The notes: generated by a model from the sequence alone, not told the origin. Shown: positions 44,043 through 53,558, numbered from the stretch's first letter. The stretch: DNA of 64,000 bases from Alicyclobacillus sp. SO9 (GCF_016406125.1 NZ_CP066339.1:4216001-4280000); one strand, 5' to 3'. Numbers and translations: made by a program.

Positions 44043-44888
44043 TTACTTTTTTAGAATAGATGATAGCTGCGGCCACAGATGAGGGGCGCTTAAGGTAACT
44101 CCGTGCAAGGTGATATACCCGCAGTTGTTCACTTTGACAGCTACCTTTTCTCCGGAACTTGTGACAAAGGTCAGATTTGCAGCTTGACCCGTCCCGTTAC
44201 AACCTGGTTCTGAGGGTGATGCTGGCTGTGAACTGTTAATTGACTTACGCAACCTTTCAATAACAGCAGACGAAGTAATGGTTCGCGAGGACACCCCAGA
44301 TGAATGGTTGCTTCCCCCGTCCTTTGAAGCCGATGTAAGTTGAACCTGTATCTTCGAAATATGGTCGGGCACCTTCCATTTACTGGATGTTATCCCGGTC
44401 GTTTCCTTTGCGCCTCCTGAAGCGCTGTGTTGGCTGACTATGGACCCCGTGTGTGAACTCGCTTGACGCCCGGCGTTTGCTGCAGCAGATTGCCTGGTGC
44501 CTGAGGAACTGCCAGAAGAACTCTTCGCAACCGCTTCAGAGGTTTGCGCAGACGCCGTAGATGAAGCACTGCTGTCCGTACCGTGCTGCACTGCATGCAG
44601 TCCATGGGGACTCTTCAAAGCGACAACCAGTAACAGTACAGCCGCTCCTCCCATGATACCCGCGCCTAGCAATCGACCGCGCCAGCGTACCAACCATGGC
44701 AGAACTCCGGCACGCACGCCGCGTGCGTAATGTTGATCGTCCTCGTCGCCAGGATGTTCACGAACAGAATGTTCCTGAAACTGCTGTAGCGCTCTTTGTA
44801 TCCGTTCCTCCCTGTCAGACGGGAGCGCTGTTTCCTGCCATTCACTCAGATGTTGTTGCAGTTGCTCTTGCTTCAGGCTTCGCCTCAT
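44043..44888 (-). CDS. Probable anti-sigma factor, single-pass membrane protein
   Basis: A 281-residue protein coupled to the sigma factor gene by a four-base ATGA overlap. Residues 1-70 are hydrophilic and helical (SDREERIQRALQQFQ), the usual sigma-binding side; no HxxxCxxC zinc motif is present. One membrane helix lies at about 72-90 (LLGAGIMGGAAVLLLVVAL). The outer part is a long Ser/Ala/Gly-rich segment followed by a compact C-terminal domain with two cysteines (GCNGTGQAANL and VNNCGYITLHG). Function rests mainly on its position and topology: it should hold the sigma factor at the membrane until a surface signal arrives. Confidence 0.7.
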   Translation of the reverse strand: MRRSLKQEQLQQHLSEWQETALPSDREERIQRALQQFQEHSVREHPGDEDDQHYARGVRAGVLPWLVRWRGRLLGAGIMGGAAVLLLVVALKSPHGLHAVQHGTDSSASSTASAQTSEAVAKSSSGSSSGTRQSAAANAGRQASSHTGSIVSQHSASGGAKETTGITSSKWKVPDHISKIQVQLTSASKDGGSNHSSGVSSRTITSSAVIERLRKSINSSQPASPSEPGCNGTGQAANLTFVTSSGEKVAVKVNNCGYITLHGVTLSAPHLWPQLSSILKK

Positions 44889-45436
44889 AAGCGTTCATCT
44901 CTTTTCCCAGTCATCGCGCTTGAATGTGACAATGCGGTATTGTGCGCTGTTCGAAACCAGTCCGCTTGCACGTGCTTTCTCAGTTTCGAGACAGCACGAT
45001 GCAGCACAACCCTGACTGTCCCCGCCGTATACCCCAGCAACTCTGCCGCTTGGGAAGTCGAATAATCGGCAATCAAACGAAGGTATACGACCTGTCGTTG
45101 TTTATGCGAAAGGACTTTGAGAATCTCTTCCCACTCCACCATCGAATCGAGAGGCGCACCGGAGTCCACAAGATTCACGTCCAGTTGTGCAGTACGCTTC
45201 CCGTTTCTCTGCCGCTTTCGGATGCTGTCTGTTACACAGTTTTTTAGTATGTGCCACAACCACGTCTTAGGGCTCGCATCTTCTCGAAACCCGTCCCAGT
45301 AACGCAACACGCGCAGAAAGACTTCCTGTATAACGTCTTCAGCATCATCGGGATTTCCCAGCACGAAGAGCGCATAGCGATATAATTCTGTCTTATATTC
45401 GTGAAACAGCTGGTTTGCCGCTGCTTTGGCATCCAT
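44885..45436 (-). CDS. ECF-type RNA polymerase sigma factor
   Basis: A 183-residue sigma-70 family protein lacking regions 1 and 3. Region 2 reads YRYALFVLGNPDDAEDVIQEVFLRVLRYWDGF, and region 4 reads LSHKQRQVVYLRLIADYSTSQAAELLGYTAGTVRVVLHRAVSKLRK, including the -35-reading helix-turn-helix. The ATG at 45436 gives the usual N-terminus; upstream GGTGG is a modest ribosome binding site. It is cotranscribed with the membrane protein downstream, the typical sigma/anti-sigma pair. Its regulon is unknown. Confidence 0.9.
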   Translation of the reverse strand: MDAKAAANQLFHEYKTELYRYALFVLGNPDDAEDVIQEVFLRVLRYWDGFREDASPKTWLWHILKNCVTDSIRKRQRNGKRTAQLDVNLVDSGAPLDSMVEWEEILKVLSHKQRQVVYLRLIADYSTSQAAELLGYTAGTVRVVLHRAVSKLRKHVQADWFRTAHNTALSHSSAMTGKRDERL

Positions 45437-45523
45437 GGCAGAAGACCACCGTTCTGTTAGAACTGGGTGTACCCACTCAAGTCCCAAACCGGACTAGTCA
45501 AAGGGTCCAAGTACTCAGACGAT

Positions 45524-47089
45524 TCACAAACGCTTTTTGTTAACAGGTGTAGCCTGCTGTTTTAAGCGAACTTCAAACAGTTCTCTTCTTCGATCACGTA
45601 ATGGCCGCACAGTACCGGTTCTACGCCCCCGCCGGAGTATTTCCAGGTCTACATCCCCTACAACTACCGTCTCGATGTTGGGATTGCACTCTCCGACGAT
45701 TCCGTCCCGCGCAAAAGTGTAGTCTGACGGAGAGAAAATTCCGGACTGCGCATACTGAATATCCATGTTTTCAACTTGAGACAGATTGCCGACTGTTCCG
45801 GAAATGACCGTGAAAATCTGGTTTTCTACTGCTCGTGCCTGAGAACAGTAACGCACCCTCAGATAGCCCTGTCTGTCATCTGTACAGAACGGAGTAAAAA
45901 TGATGTTGGCACCCGCATCTGTAGCAATCCGAGCCAGTTCCGGGAATTGCACGTCATAGCAAATTTGGATGGCAATTTTGCCACAGTCAGTATCAAATAC
46001 CTTCACTTCATCTCCGCCGCTGATACCCCACCATTTGCGTTCATTAGGTGTTACATGAAGCTTGTACTGCTTTTCAATCGTACCGTCTCTGCGAAACAGA
46101 TATGCGACGTTATAGAGTTCATTCTCTTCTTCCACGAAATGCGAGCCGCCAATGATATTGATGTTGTAGCGTACCGCCAAGTCCTCAAACAGTTCAATGT
46201 ATGGCTCGGTAAATTGAGCCAAGTGTCGGACTGCCTCACTCGGTCTTTTTTCATCAATGCAAGACATGAGCTGTGTCGTCAGTAATTCCGGAAACACCGC
46301 GAAATCAGACTCATAGTCTGCTGCTACATCAACGTAGTATTCGACTTGTTGAGCAAACTCTGCAAAGGAGCTCACCCGTTTCATGGCGTATTGAATTGTA
46401 CAGATGCGGACTGGAAAGGAGGTGCGAAAGCGCCGGCGGTTCGTTGCCCGGTAGTCAACGTTGTTCCACTCCATCAAGGTTGCATAGCGTCTTGAAGCTT
46501 TGTCATCCGGCAGATACTCTGGATTAATTCGCATCAGTGTGAAGCCGTTGCGAAGTTGAAAGGTCAAAACGGGATCGTGTAAATTATGCCGTCCTACCTG
46601 CTCCACATACTCCCGCGGCGACATTTCCTGAGCGTGCTGCGAATACAGCGGCATCCTGCCCCCAATAATGATGCTTTTTAGATTCAGGCGTCGAGCCAGT
46701 TCCTTGCGTGCCTCATACAGGCGTTGCCCGATGTTCATATTGCGGTAGGACGGATGTACCTGAACTTCTATGCCATATAAATTAAAGCCGTCAGAATCGT
46801 GGTTGGTGATATAACCTCCGTCTGTAATATCGTCCCAAGTGTGCTGGTCGTCGTACTCGTCAAAGTTGACAATCAGGCTTGACGCAGACCCCACCAATTT
46901 CCCCTCATACTCAACACAGAACTGCCCCTCTGGAAAAATCTCTAAATGACTGAGTAAATGCTCAGGCTTCCAGGGCTCCATGTTGGGAAAACAAAGCTGC
47001 TGCAAAGCAATAATGTCGTCAATATCTGACTCCTGAATGTTTCTCAGTATAATTTTCCGCTCGAATTTACTAACATCCAATTTCTCCAA
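45524..47089 (-). CDS. GNAT acetyltransferase fused to carbon-nitrogen hydrolase (YhcX-like)
   Basis: A 521-residue two-domain protein. The N-terminal GNAT domain (about 1-200) has VHPSYRNMNIGQRLYEARKELARRL as its acetyl-CoA loop. The C-terminal nitrilase domain (about 225-500) has Glu in FAVFPELLTT, Lys in YKLHVTPNERK and Cys in IQICYDVQFPE, the Glu-Lys-Cys triad. Length and order match Bacillus YhcX. The TTG at 47089 with AAGGAGG upstream is preferred; a farther ATG at 47200 would add 37 hydrophobic residues. The pairing suggests deacylation and acylation of one amide substrate, which is not identified. Confidence 0.88.
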   Translation of the reverse strand: MEKLDVSKFERKIILRNIQESDIDDIIALQQLCFPNMEPWKPEHLLSHLEIFPEGQFCVEYEGKLVGSASSLIVNFDEYDDQHTWDDITDGGYITNHDSDGFNLYGIEVQVHPSYRNMNIGQRLYEARKELARRLNLKSIIIGGRMPLYSQHAQEMSPREYVEQVGRHNLHDPVLTFQLRNGFTLMRINPEYLPDDKASRRYATLMEWNNVDYRATNRRRFRTSFPVRICTIQYAMKRVSSFAEFAQQVEYYVDVAADYESDFAVFPELLTTQLMSCIDEKRPSEAVRHLAQFTEPYIELFEDLAVRYNINIIGGSHFVEEENELYNVAYLFRRDGTIEKQYKLHVTPNERKWWGISGGDEVKVFDTDCGKIAIQICYDVQFPELARIATDAGANIIFTPFCTDDRQGYLRVRYCSQARAVENQIFTVISGTVGNLSQVENMDIQYAQSGIFSPSDYTFARDGIVGECNPNIETVVVGDVDLEILRRGRRTGTVRPLRDRRRELFEVRLKQQATPVNKKRL

Positions 47090-47228
47090 GTCCACTTCCT
47101 CCTTTAGTCCCAGTGTACCAAGGAACGACAGAATCAAAAAACACATTTGTTTCACAGCAGAAGGATTAACAGACTGATTCCCGAATGTTTTTATTGACAA
47201 AAATAGATATAGTTCCGTTACTCAGAGA

Positions 47229-48212
47229 ATGCGGGGGAAATGTGTGTATCACTTTTTGGTCAATCGCAGCGCGGGAAATGGAAGAGGAGAAAAAGCCTGG
47301 AGAGAGATTCAGGGAGTCCTTGAACAGCGGCGTACAGAGTACCGGGTATCCTATCCAGGAAACGCTGAGGAAGCCGTCCAGCACGTGAGGAGCCTTGAAC
47401 CTTCTGTAGAAACTGTCGTCATTGTCGGTGGAGACGGATCAGTGCAGAGTGTGTTGCGCGAATTAATGGTAAGAAAACTGCATGTAGGCATCATCCCGGC
47501 TGGCTCCGGAAACGATTTAGCCCGTGGATTGAACATTCCCATGACACCAAAAGCAGCGTTGGAGGTATTGTTCACGGGTCGTCCTTTTCCTGTTGACGTT
47601 ATCCGGCATGGAGAACAGGCCTATGCGACTGCCATTGGCGTCGGCTTTGACGGAGCTGTGGCCTTCGCCGCAAACCATTCCTGGTATAAAAAATGGCTGA
47701 ACGCTTTGGGTCTTGGCCGCCTTGCGTACGTAGCAGCATTGATAAAGACACTGTTTCACTATAAACCGGCGGATATAGAGTTGATACTAGATGGACGGCA
47801 TCTGCATTTAACCAAAGTATGGTTGATCGCCATTAGTAATTTCCCATCCTACGGCGGAGGAATGAAAATCTGCCCCCAGGCACAGCCAGATGACGGCTAC
47901 CTGAACATTTGCGCCGTGCATCATGTCAGCCGTCTCGAAGTCATCCGAGTGTTTCCAAAGGTTTATTCGGGGACTCACACGAGCCATCCTGCTGTAAAGA
48001 TGTTTACGGCGAAGCGCGTACAAGTTCATGCATCAAAACCCCTGCTTGCCCACGGAGACGGAGAATCCATCGGACAATCGCCGATTGAAGCGGAACTGCA
48101 GATGGGCAGTGTCCTGGTTGTCTCTCATGCAAACGCCGCTGCCAGGCACGGTGCGAAAGGCAGTGCTAAGGGCAATCTGGAATTCTCCCCAGACAGCGCT
48201 GGCAACACGTGA
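47229..48212 (+). CDS. Diacylglycerol kinase family lipid kinase
   Basis: A 327-residue DagK/YegS/BmrU-type kinase. VNRSAGNGRG at the start, VIVGGDGSVQSVLREL (nucleotide site), GIIPAGSGNDLARGLNIP, and YGGGMKICPQAQPDDGYLNI are family hallmarks. It phosphorylates diacylglycerol or a related lipid at the inner face of the membrane. The ATG at 47229 has only a weak upstream site; a GTG at 47244 preceded by GGGGG is an alternative. The tail after residue about 300 is Ala/Gly-rich and unlike the family core. Divergent from the GNAT-nitrilase gene. Confidence 0.88.
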   Translation: MRGKCVYHFLVNRSAGNGRGEKAWREIQGVLEQRRTEYRVSYPGNAEEAVQHVRSLEPSVETVVIVGGDGSVQSVLRELMVRKLHVGIIPAGSGNDLARGLNIPMTPKAALEVLFTGRPFPVDVIRHGEQAYATAIGVGFDGAVAFAANHSWYKKWLNALGLGRLAYVAALIKTLFHYKPADIELILDGRHLHLTKVWLIAISNFPSYGGGMKICPQAQPDDGYLNICAVHHVSRLEVIRVFPKVYSGTHTSHPAVKMFTAKRVQVHASKPLLAHGDGESIGQSPIEAELQMGSVLVVSHANAAARHGAKGSAKGNLEFSPDSAGNT

Positions 48213-48217
48213 AAGTC

Positions 48218-48559
48218 TCAAGCACGTGATTTCGCGACGATGAACAGACCGTAGGACGCGTAAGCTATGAGTCCTCCTGCAATTGCAGCATACCACGGCA
48301 GGTTAGCAAGTAAGCCAGCGAGCGTGACCACCGCAGTTAACATTGTTCCGATTGCTCCGTGAATGCCGCCGCGGGCGAAGTGAACCGTCTGCCCATGTCC
48401 GGCAGAAAAACGAATCAGAACGAGAGCAGTTAGAAACACTGCAGGAAACGCTGCAAGCAATCCGGAAATCCGGGGTGACACGTTTGCAAGTAAACTGACA
48501 CCAGCAACCGTCATGCCCCCGACAAAAAATCGAATCAGGTAAGGCATCAGTGCTTTCAT
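48218..48559 (-). CDS. DUF3147-like small membrane protein 1
   Basis: A 113-residue protein with four hydrophobic helices and the motif FFVGGMTVAGVSLLAN followed by GLLAAFPAVFLTALVLI, which resembles DUF3147. The ATG at 48559 has GGAGGAG seven bases upstream. It follows the related gene at 48574-48918 by 14 bases; the two proteins are clearly alike and may form a heteromeric complex. Function unknown. Confidence 0.72.
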   Translation of the reverse strand: MKALMPYLIRFFVGGMTVAGVSLLANVSPRISGLLAAFPAVFLTALVLIRFSAGHGQTVHFARGGIHGAIGTMLTAVVTLAGLLANLPWYAAIAGGLIAYASYGLFIVAKSRA

Positions 48560-48573
48560 CTGTTGTCTCCTCC

Positions 48574-48918
48574 TCATCCCGGCAAAATCATGGTGGAAAG
48601 ACCCGACGCAAACGCCCAAATACTCAGCATCAGAATCACTGCAAGGCCAAACCGCATCCGAATGAGTGCTCGCGGCGCTGCTAGAATCATTGTTCCATTG
48701 GCAACTATTGCACCAATACTCGCACTCACAATTGTGATTAACAAAGCATCTGCCGTTCCTGCAGGATGGCCCCAGGCCTCCAACACGTACACCGTTGTAA
48801 AGATGGCAGGAAACCCTGATAAGACACCGCCGACGCGCCCTCCGAGACGATTTGCCAAAGCCGTTACTGCCGTAATCACAAGACCGCCAACAATAAATTT
48901 CACTAATATGAGTCCCAC
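48574..48918 (-). CDS. DUF3147-like small membrane protein 2
   Basis: A small protein of about 114 residues with four helices, sharing KFIVGGLVITAVTALANRLGG and GVLSGFPAIFTTVYVLEAWG with its neighbour. The start is uncertain: the GTG at 48918 follows GGGGTGG, the GTG at 48903 is also possible, and the frame stays open to 48966. It is upstream of the partner gene in a two-gene operon and diverges from a LysR gene, which may control it. Confidence 0.68.
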   Translation of the reverse strand: MGLILVKFIVGGLVITAVTALANRLGGRVGGVLSGFPAIFTTVYVLEAWGHPAGTADALLITIVSASIGAIVANGTMILAAPRALIRMRFGLAVILMLSIWAFASGLSTMILPG

Positions 48919-49025
48919 TCCAACCACCCCGTTAGTAATGATAAAATGGCTTATATAAAAGTTCAAAGACCGTAATTTTATAATTAGGCATAAGTAATTG
49001 TTATGGGGATGAGGTGGACCAAGCC

Positions 49026-49961
49026 GTGGACATTAGAGAATTGGAATACTTTCTTGCCGTCGCCGATCACGGAAGCGTTACACGGGCTGCGCAAGTCCTT
49101 CACGTCAGCCAGCCAGCCGTCAGTCAAGTTATTCGGGGGTTGGAAGGGGAAACGGGACAACCGTTATTCCACAGGACACCCACTGGCGTTGTATTGACAC
49201 AAACTGGGCTCTTGCTCAAGCAGCATGCCCTGAAAATCATGCATGTCTTTGAGGATACACAAGAAGCGTTAAACATGGACCGCCACAGAATGCGCCAATT
49301 ACGTCTTGGTGTGCTGCCTACTCTTGCACACGACTATGTGCCGGCCATCTTGAGGTCATTTTTGCAAGCGGAAAACATGGATCCTGAGCACATGGAAGCT
49401 ACGGAGGAAATCAGTGTCATGCAAGGCAGTACACAAGAGTTGCTGCACAGTGTCAAGAGCGGAGACCTGAACCTGGCCATCGTTGATTTGCCAGTCAGCG
49501 AACCGTCCTTGTCTGTCGCTCGCTTATGGCGAGAGCCGTTGGTTGTCATTAAAGCTGTAGACACACCCTTGTTAAAGAGTCCGCTGCCCTTTCAGAGTTT
49601 GGCAAATGAAGTATTTATCACAATGGAGACTGGCTACGGATTGCGGGACGCATTGTTCCGCAATGCTCTCGACAACGGTTTCCAGCCGAAAATACTGTTT
49701 GAACTAAAAAGTATCATGGCAGTAGTCGGATTTGTCCAAGCCGGATTCGGGATTTCGTTGGTTTCAGCGAGGACAGTCTCTCTTGAGACTGAATTAGACC
49801 GTCTGCAGGCTGTTGAGACCGTTCCGCCCCTGAGCCGCGACATCGGTATTGTCTGGCGAAATGACAGACGTTTACCGCCGTTTGCACGACGATTTCAAGA
49901 ATACTTTCTGGAGCAGGCGAAACTGCTTGCCAAGACAGAGGGAGATATCGAATTGCATTAG
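49026..49961 (+). CDS. LysR family transcriptional regulator
   Basis: A 311-residue LysR protein. The winged helix-turn-helix is IRELEYFLAVADHGSVTRAAQVLHVSQPAVSQVIRGLEGETGQPLFHRT; the effector domain begins LRLGVLPTLAHDYVPAIL. It falls in the CysB/CynR-like branch. The GTG at 49026 is used because GAGGTGG lies eight bases upstream; a GTG at 49014 is inside that site. It diverges from the paired small membrane protein genes, the common arrangement for a LysR regulator and its target. Confidence 0.9.
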   Translation: MDIRELEYFLAVADHGSVTRAAQVLHVSQPAVSQVIRGLEGETGQPLFHRTPTGVVLTQTGLLLKQHALKIMHVFEDTQEALNMDRHRMRQLRLGVLPTLAHDYVPAILRSFLQAENMDPEHMEATEEISVMQGSTQELLHSVKSGDLNLAIVDLPVSEPSLSVARLWREPLVVIKAVDTPLLKSPLPFQSLANEVFITMETGYGLRDALFRNALDNGFQPKILFELKSIMAVVGFVQAGFGISLVSARTVSLETELDRLQAVETVPPLSRDIGIVWRNDRRLPPFARRFQEYFLEQAKLLAKTEGDIELH

Positions 49962-50088
49962 CAATGGGAGCCGGAAGCGCAAACAGAGATTGAGAGCAAG
50001 CATAAGCTCATTCGAACCCTCTATTTGCGCTCCAGTGCCGGACTCCCGCTGCTGTCATGCCTCACTTTGGTGCTCCAGGTCCTTACTG

Positions 50089-50514
50089 CTATTTCTTCAA
50101 CAACTCAGGCCTGCCGATGTCCTCAACGTACGCCTGGTATTTGGCATATGCAGGCTGAATGGCCGGCAAGAGTTTCAATATCTTTGGTATCGGCCCTTTC
50201 GCAACCATTTGCCGCCGTGACAAGGCTGCCAAGAGATTGAGTTTGCCGAGCCAGAACTGGTTCGCCACATCTGCTTTCATAGTCATATGAACATCCGGCT
50301 TGACGTCGACCGGCCCTTCCATCACAGCGAAATAGGTCCCTGCTTCAGCTTTTGTCGTATCAATGGTTAAGACTGAATTCGGATCAGAGTACTCAAATTG
50401 AATCACAAGTCCAGACGTTTGAATGGCCGGCCCCATTGCTTCGTCCTTCGCTGCATCGCGAAAAAATGCACCTAGCACATCATAAACATCCTGCTCACTC
50501 TGAAACAATCCCAC
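50089..50514 (-). CDS. SCP2 sterol-binding domain protein
   Basis: A 141-residue stand-alone SCP2 domain: VIQFEYSDPNSVLTIDTTKAEAGTYF, PDVHMTMKADVANQFWLGKLNLLAALSRRQMVAKGP with the family's KLnpl-A pattern, and a closing helix. SCP2 proteins bind lipid or acyl-CoA in a hydrophobic tunnel. The GTG start lies six bases after the alcohol dehydrogenase stop codon, whose GAGGTGA serves as its ribosome binding site, so the two are coupled. With the dehydrogenases upstream it likely helps handle a hydrophobic alcohol or aldehyde. Confidence 0.85.
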   Translation of the reverse strand: MGLFQSEQDVYDVLGAFFRDAAKDEAMGPAIQTSGLVIQFEYSDPNSVLTIDTTKAEAGTYFAVMEGPVDVKPDVHMTMKADVANQFWLGKLNLLAALSRRQMVAKGPIPKILKLLPAIQPAYAKYQAYVEDIGRPELLKK

Positions 50515-50520
50515 AATTCA

Positions 50521-51702
50521 TCACCTCTTCATTACTTTTTGATACATCTGCAAGATTTCGTCGGGTTCCACAAACTTGGGGTTGTAAACCATCGCGCCGT
50601 CTTCTTGGGCTCTTTGCACAAGTAAATCAAGGTCAGATTCCTTTACCCCTGCAGATTCTAATGACAACGGCAGTTCTGCCAGATGACCCGCCAGCTCCCT
50701 CATACCTGCAACTCGTTCAATTGTTGCCCCCGCCAGTTCCTCTACAGAAGCGTCAGACCGCTGAATCAGACCCGTCCGAATCCCAAACTCAGCGATTCTG
50801 TCCGGTACCACTTCTGCGTTGCAAATGAGCCCCTCCACCAGCATTAAGCTGTTCGCCTCGCCGTGAGGGACATGACAGACGCCGCCTAACGAATGTGCCA
50901 GCGCGTGGACAATACCGACCATGCTGTGATTAAAAGCGATGCCGGCCATCGTACTCGCAATTTGCAACTCGGCCCGAGCATCCTCAAATTGCTCGTTCTG
51001 GAGCGCCGTCTTCAGATGTTGGTGAATGGCAGAACCTGCTGCCACTGCCATCGCGTCGCTAAAAGGGGAGTGTTCGATGTCCACATAGGCTTCAATCGCG
51101 TGCGTAAATGCATCCATTGCCGTCGCAGCGACCATCCGTACGGGCAAGGTAAAAGTTGCCGCCGGGTCAAGAATCGCCAAGGTCGGTGCTAACGCCTTGT
51201 CGACGAAGGTCAGTTTACGCGCGTCCGCTTTATCGGAAATGACAGACACCATTGTCACTTCCGATCCCGTTCCCACAGTAGTCGGCACCGCCACTAGCGG
51301 CAGCACTGGCTCTGTCAGAGTCTGTGCGCCTTGATACTCATGCAACTGCCCTGTGTGCGTAAGAAGAATATTGGTTGCCTTGGCTGTATCGATAACACTT
51401 CCTCCGCCAACAGCCACAAGCAGATTCACGTCGGCCTGTTGAAATTCATCAGCAACTCGTTGTACGACACTCAGTTCACTGTCCTGAGGTACGTCGCGGA
51501 ATATGTCAGCAATGACAATCCCTGCATCCTCCAGACTTTCTATTACACTTTGAAAAAATCCAAGTCTCGCAATCACAGTATCTGTTACTACTCCTGCACG
51601 CAGACCTGCGAACGCCTCTAATTCCGGACTTGCATCCTTCAGAAAGCCTGGACTTCCTCCAATAATCTGGGTTGGCGAGGTGTACTGAAAGAATTCCAGC
51701 AT
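50521..51702 (-). CDS. Iron-containing alcohol dehydrogenase
   Basis: A 393-residue group III (iron-dependent) alcohol dehydrogenase. The NAD-binding loop is VAVGGGSVIDTAK (97-108); metal ligands are supplied by MDAFTHAIEAYV and HSMVGIVHALAHSLGGVCHVPHGEANS. It oxidises an alcohol to an aldehyde, the substrate of the aldehyde dehydrogenase encoded 130 bases upstream. The start follows AGGAGGAGA. The order ALDH-ADH-SCP2 suggests stepwise oxidation of a longer-chain or terpenoid alcohol, which is inference. Confidence 0.9.
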   Translation of the reverse strand: MLEFFQYTSPTQIIGGSPGFLKDASPELEAFAGLRAGVVTDTVIARLGFFQSVIESLEDAGIVIADIFRDVPQDSELSVVQRVADEFQQADVNLLVAVGGGSVIDTAKATNILLTHTGQLHEYQGAQTLTEPVLPLVAVPTTVGTGSEVTMVSVISDKADARKLTFVDKALAPTLAILDPAATFTLPVRMVAATAMDAFTHAIEAYVDIEHSPFSDAMAVAAGSAIHQHLKTALQNEQFEDARAELQIASTMAGIAFNHSMVGIVHALAHSLGGVCHVPHGEANSLMLVEGLICNAEVVPDRIAEFGIRTGLIQRSDASVEELAGATIERVAGMRELAGHLAELPLSLESAGVKESDLDLLVQRAQEDGAMVYNPKFVEPDEILQMYQKVMKR

Positions 51703-51834
51703 GCCCGTCTCCTCCTCTTCCCGTAACTTTCCGGTACGCCGTCTCCATCAGGCGTTCTAGCGACTGTCGATTCTAGTATTAACACTCGTGCCTCAGTACT
51801 GTCGCACTGTAACTGCCGACCCCCAGCAGGCACG

Positions 51835-53322
51835 TTATTCGTACAGCGTAATGATTTGGTCTTCCAACTCCACGTACACATTTTTCACCTGGGTGACATC
51901 ATCAAGAGCTTCTGTGCCAAGTTCGCGGCCCATTCCAGACTGCTTGTAGCCTCCAAAAGGCGCCTCTACACACAGGCGGTTGTACTGATTAATCCAGACC
52001 GTACCGAGACGCAGTTTTCTAGCCATGCGCAAGCCCCGTTTTATGTTCTCTGTCCATACGGCACCAGCCAAACCGTAGCAGGACTCGTTTGCCAGTTTCA
52101 CTGCTTCATCTTCGTCATGGAAGCGAATAATACTTGCCACAGGTCCAAAGATCTCCTCTTGGGCAATTTCCATGCTGTTGTCCACGTCCGCAAACACGGT
52201 TGGCGCCACGAATGCACCGTCCGGACACCCCTCCACAGAAACCTTTTCTCCGCCGCAAAGCAGTTTTGCTCCTTGACTCTTCCCAGATTCAATGAAGTGC
52301 ATAACCTTATCAAACTGCTGACGATGCACGAGACTGCCAACTCTTGTCTCCCAGTCCATGGGATGGCCGATAGGAAGCCGTTTTGCTCGCCTCACGAAAG
52401 CTTCCACAAACTCGTCGTAGATGCTGTCCTGTACGAGAATTCGCGTGCCCGCAATGCAGACTTCTCCCTGGTTCATAAACGCCCCAAGGACGGCACCGTC
52501 CAATGCTTGCTCCAAATCTGCGTCTGCGAACACAATATTGGGACCCTTTCCTCCCAACTCGAGAGTGACCTTTGTCAAGCTCTTCGCGGCCGATGTCATG
52601 ACGCTCTTCCCTGTCCTGGTCGATCCCGTAAAACTGATTTTATCCACATCTTCATGCTCGGCCAACGCCTGCCCGACTTCTGGTCCAAAACCGCTAATGA
52701 CATTGAACACACCAGCGGGTACACCCACCTCTTCTGCAATCTTAGCTAGTTCAAATGCAGTCGACGGTGTGTATTCTGACGGCTTTAAAACAACTGTGTT
52801 GCCAGCCAAGAGCATTGGCGCCACCTTAAAAGCTGCCAGCAGCAACGGAAAGTTGAACGGTACAATAGCTGCCATCACACCAATAGGTTCCCGAAGCGTA
52901 AAGTCAAGCGCATTTTGTGGAAGAGCGACCTGACGACCCCCAAGTTCTGCTGTTAATTCGGCAAAGTACTCAAAGCAATCTGCTGCCAGGTGAATATCTA
53001 TGACCGAGGTTTCAATGATGGGTTTGCCGCTGTCCAGTGTCTCCATTTCCGCCAAAGTGTCTACGTTGTTACGAATTTCTTCCCCAATGGCCCGGAGCAA
53101 CCGCGCGCGTTCCGGTGCATTCAGGTGACTGGACCACTCGTCTTTGTCAAAGGCCTGACGGGCTGCTGCCACCGCTCTGTCCACGTCCGTTTTCGTTCCG
53201 TCTGGAACAGTCGCAACAACCTCTCCGTCTGCAGGACAAACGCTTTCAAAACGCCTGTTGGAATCAGATTCTATCCATTTTCCGTCAACGAAGTGCTGAT
53301 AGCTTCGTACGGTCTCGCTCAC
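51835..53322 (-). CDS. Aldehyde dehydrogenase
   Basis: A 495-residue NAD(P)-dependent aldehyde dehydrogenase of the betaine-aldehyde type. Asn157 lies in VPFNFPL, the catalytic base Glu255 in LELGGKGP, the nucleophile Cys289 in NQGEVCIAG, and the cofactor Rossmann region includes FTGSTRTGK. C-terminal GGYKQSGMGRELGTEALDDVTQVKNVYV is typical. The ATG has AAGGAGG upstream. It is first in the three-gene group. Confidence 0.92.
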   Translation of the reverse strand: MSETVRSYQHFVDGKWIESDSNRRFESVCPADGEVVATVPDGTKTDVDRAVAAARQAFDKDEWSSHLNAPERARLLRAIGEEIRNNVDTLAEMETLDSGKPIIETSVIDIHLAADCFEYFAELTAELGGRQVALPQNALDFTLREPIGVMAAIVPFNFPLLLAAFKVAPMLLAGNTVVLKPSEYTPSTAFELAKIAEEVGVPAGVFNVISGFGPEVGQALAEHEDVDKISFTGSTRTGKSVMTSAAKSLTKVTLELGGKGPNIVFADADLEQALDGAVLGAFMNQGEVCIAGTRILVQDSIYDEFVEAFVRRAKRLPIGHPMDWETRVGSLVHRQQFDKVMHFIESGKSQGAKLLCGGEKVSVEGCPDGAFVAPTVFADVDNSMEIAQEEIFGPVASIIRFHDEDEAVKLANESCYGLAGAVWTENIKRGLRMARKLRLGTVWINQYNRLCVEAPFGGYKQSGMGRELGTEALDDVTQVKNVYVELEDQIITLYE

Positions 53323-53558
53323 ATATCTCCCTCCTTGTTACCCTTACAAACCTCATTATACTATTCATCCGACTGTTTGGTAGAAATAATTTATTCAGAA
53401 CATTAAAAGAACACGGAAACAAGGACACCTGCCATTCATGGAGAATGTATAAGACGCACATGATACAACAGCTTCTGATATGGTGTACGGATGTAAAAGT
53501 TGACAACACGTAGGCTACACTCGTAATGTGAAGCCATCATTTTAACGGAGGAAACAAC

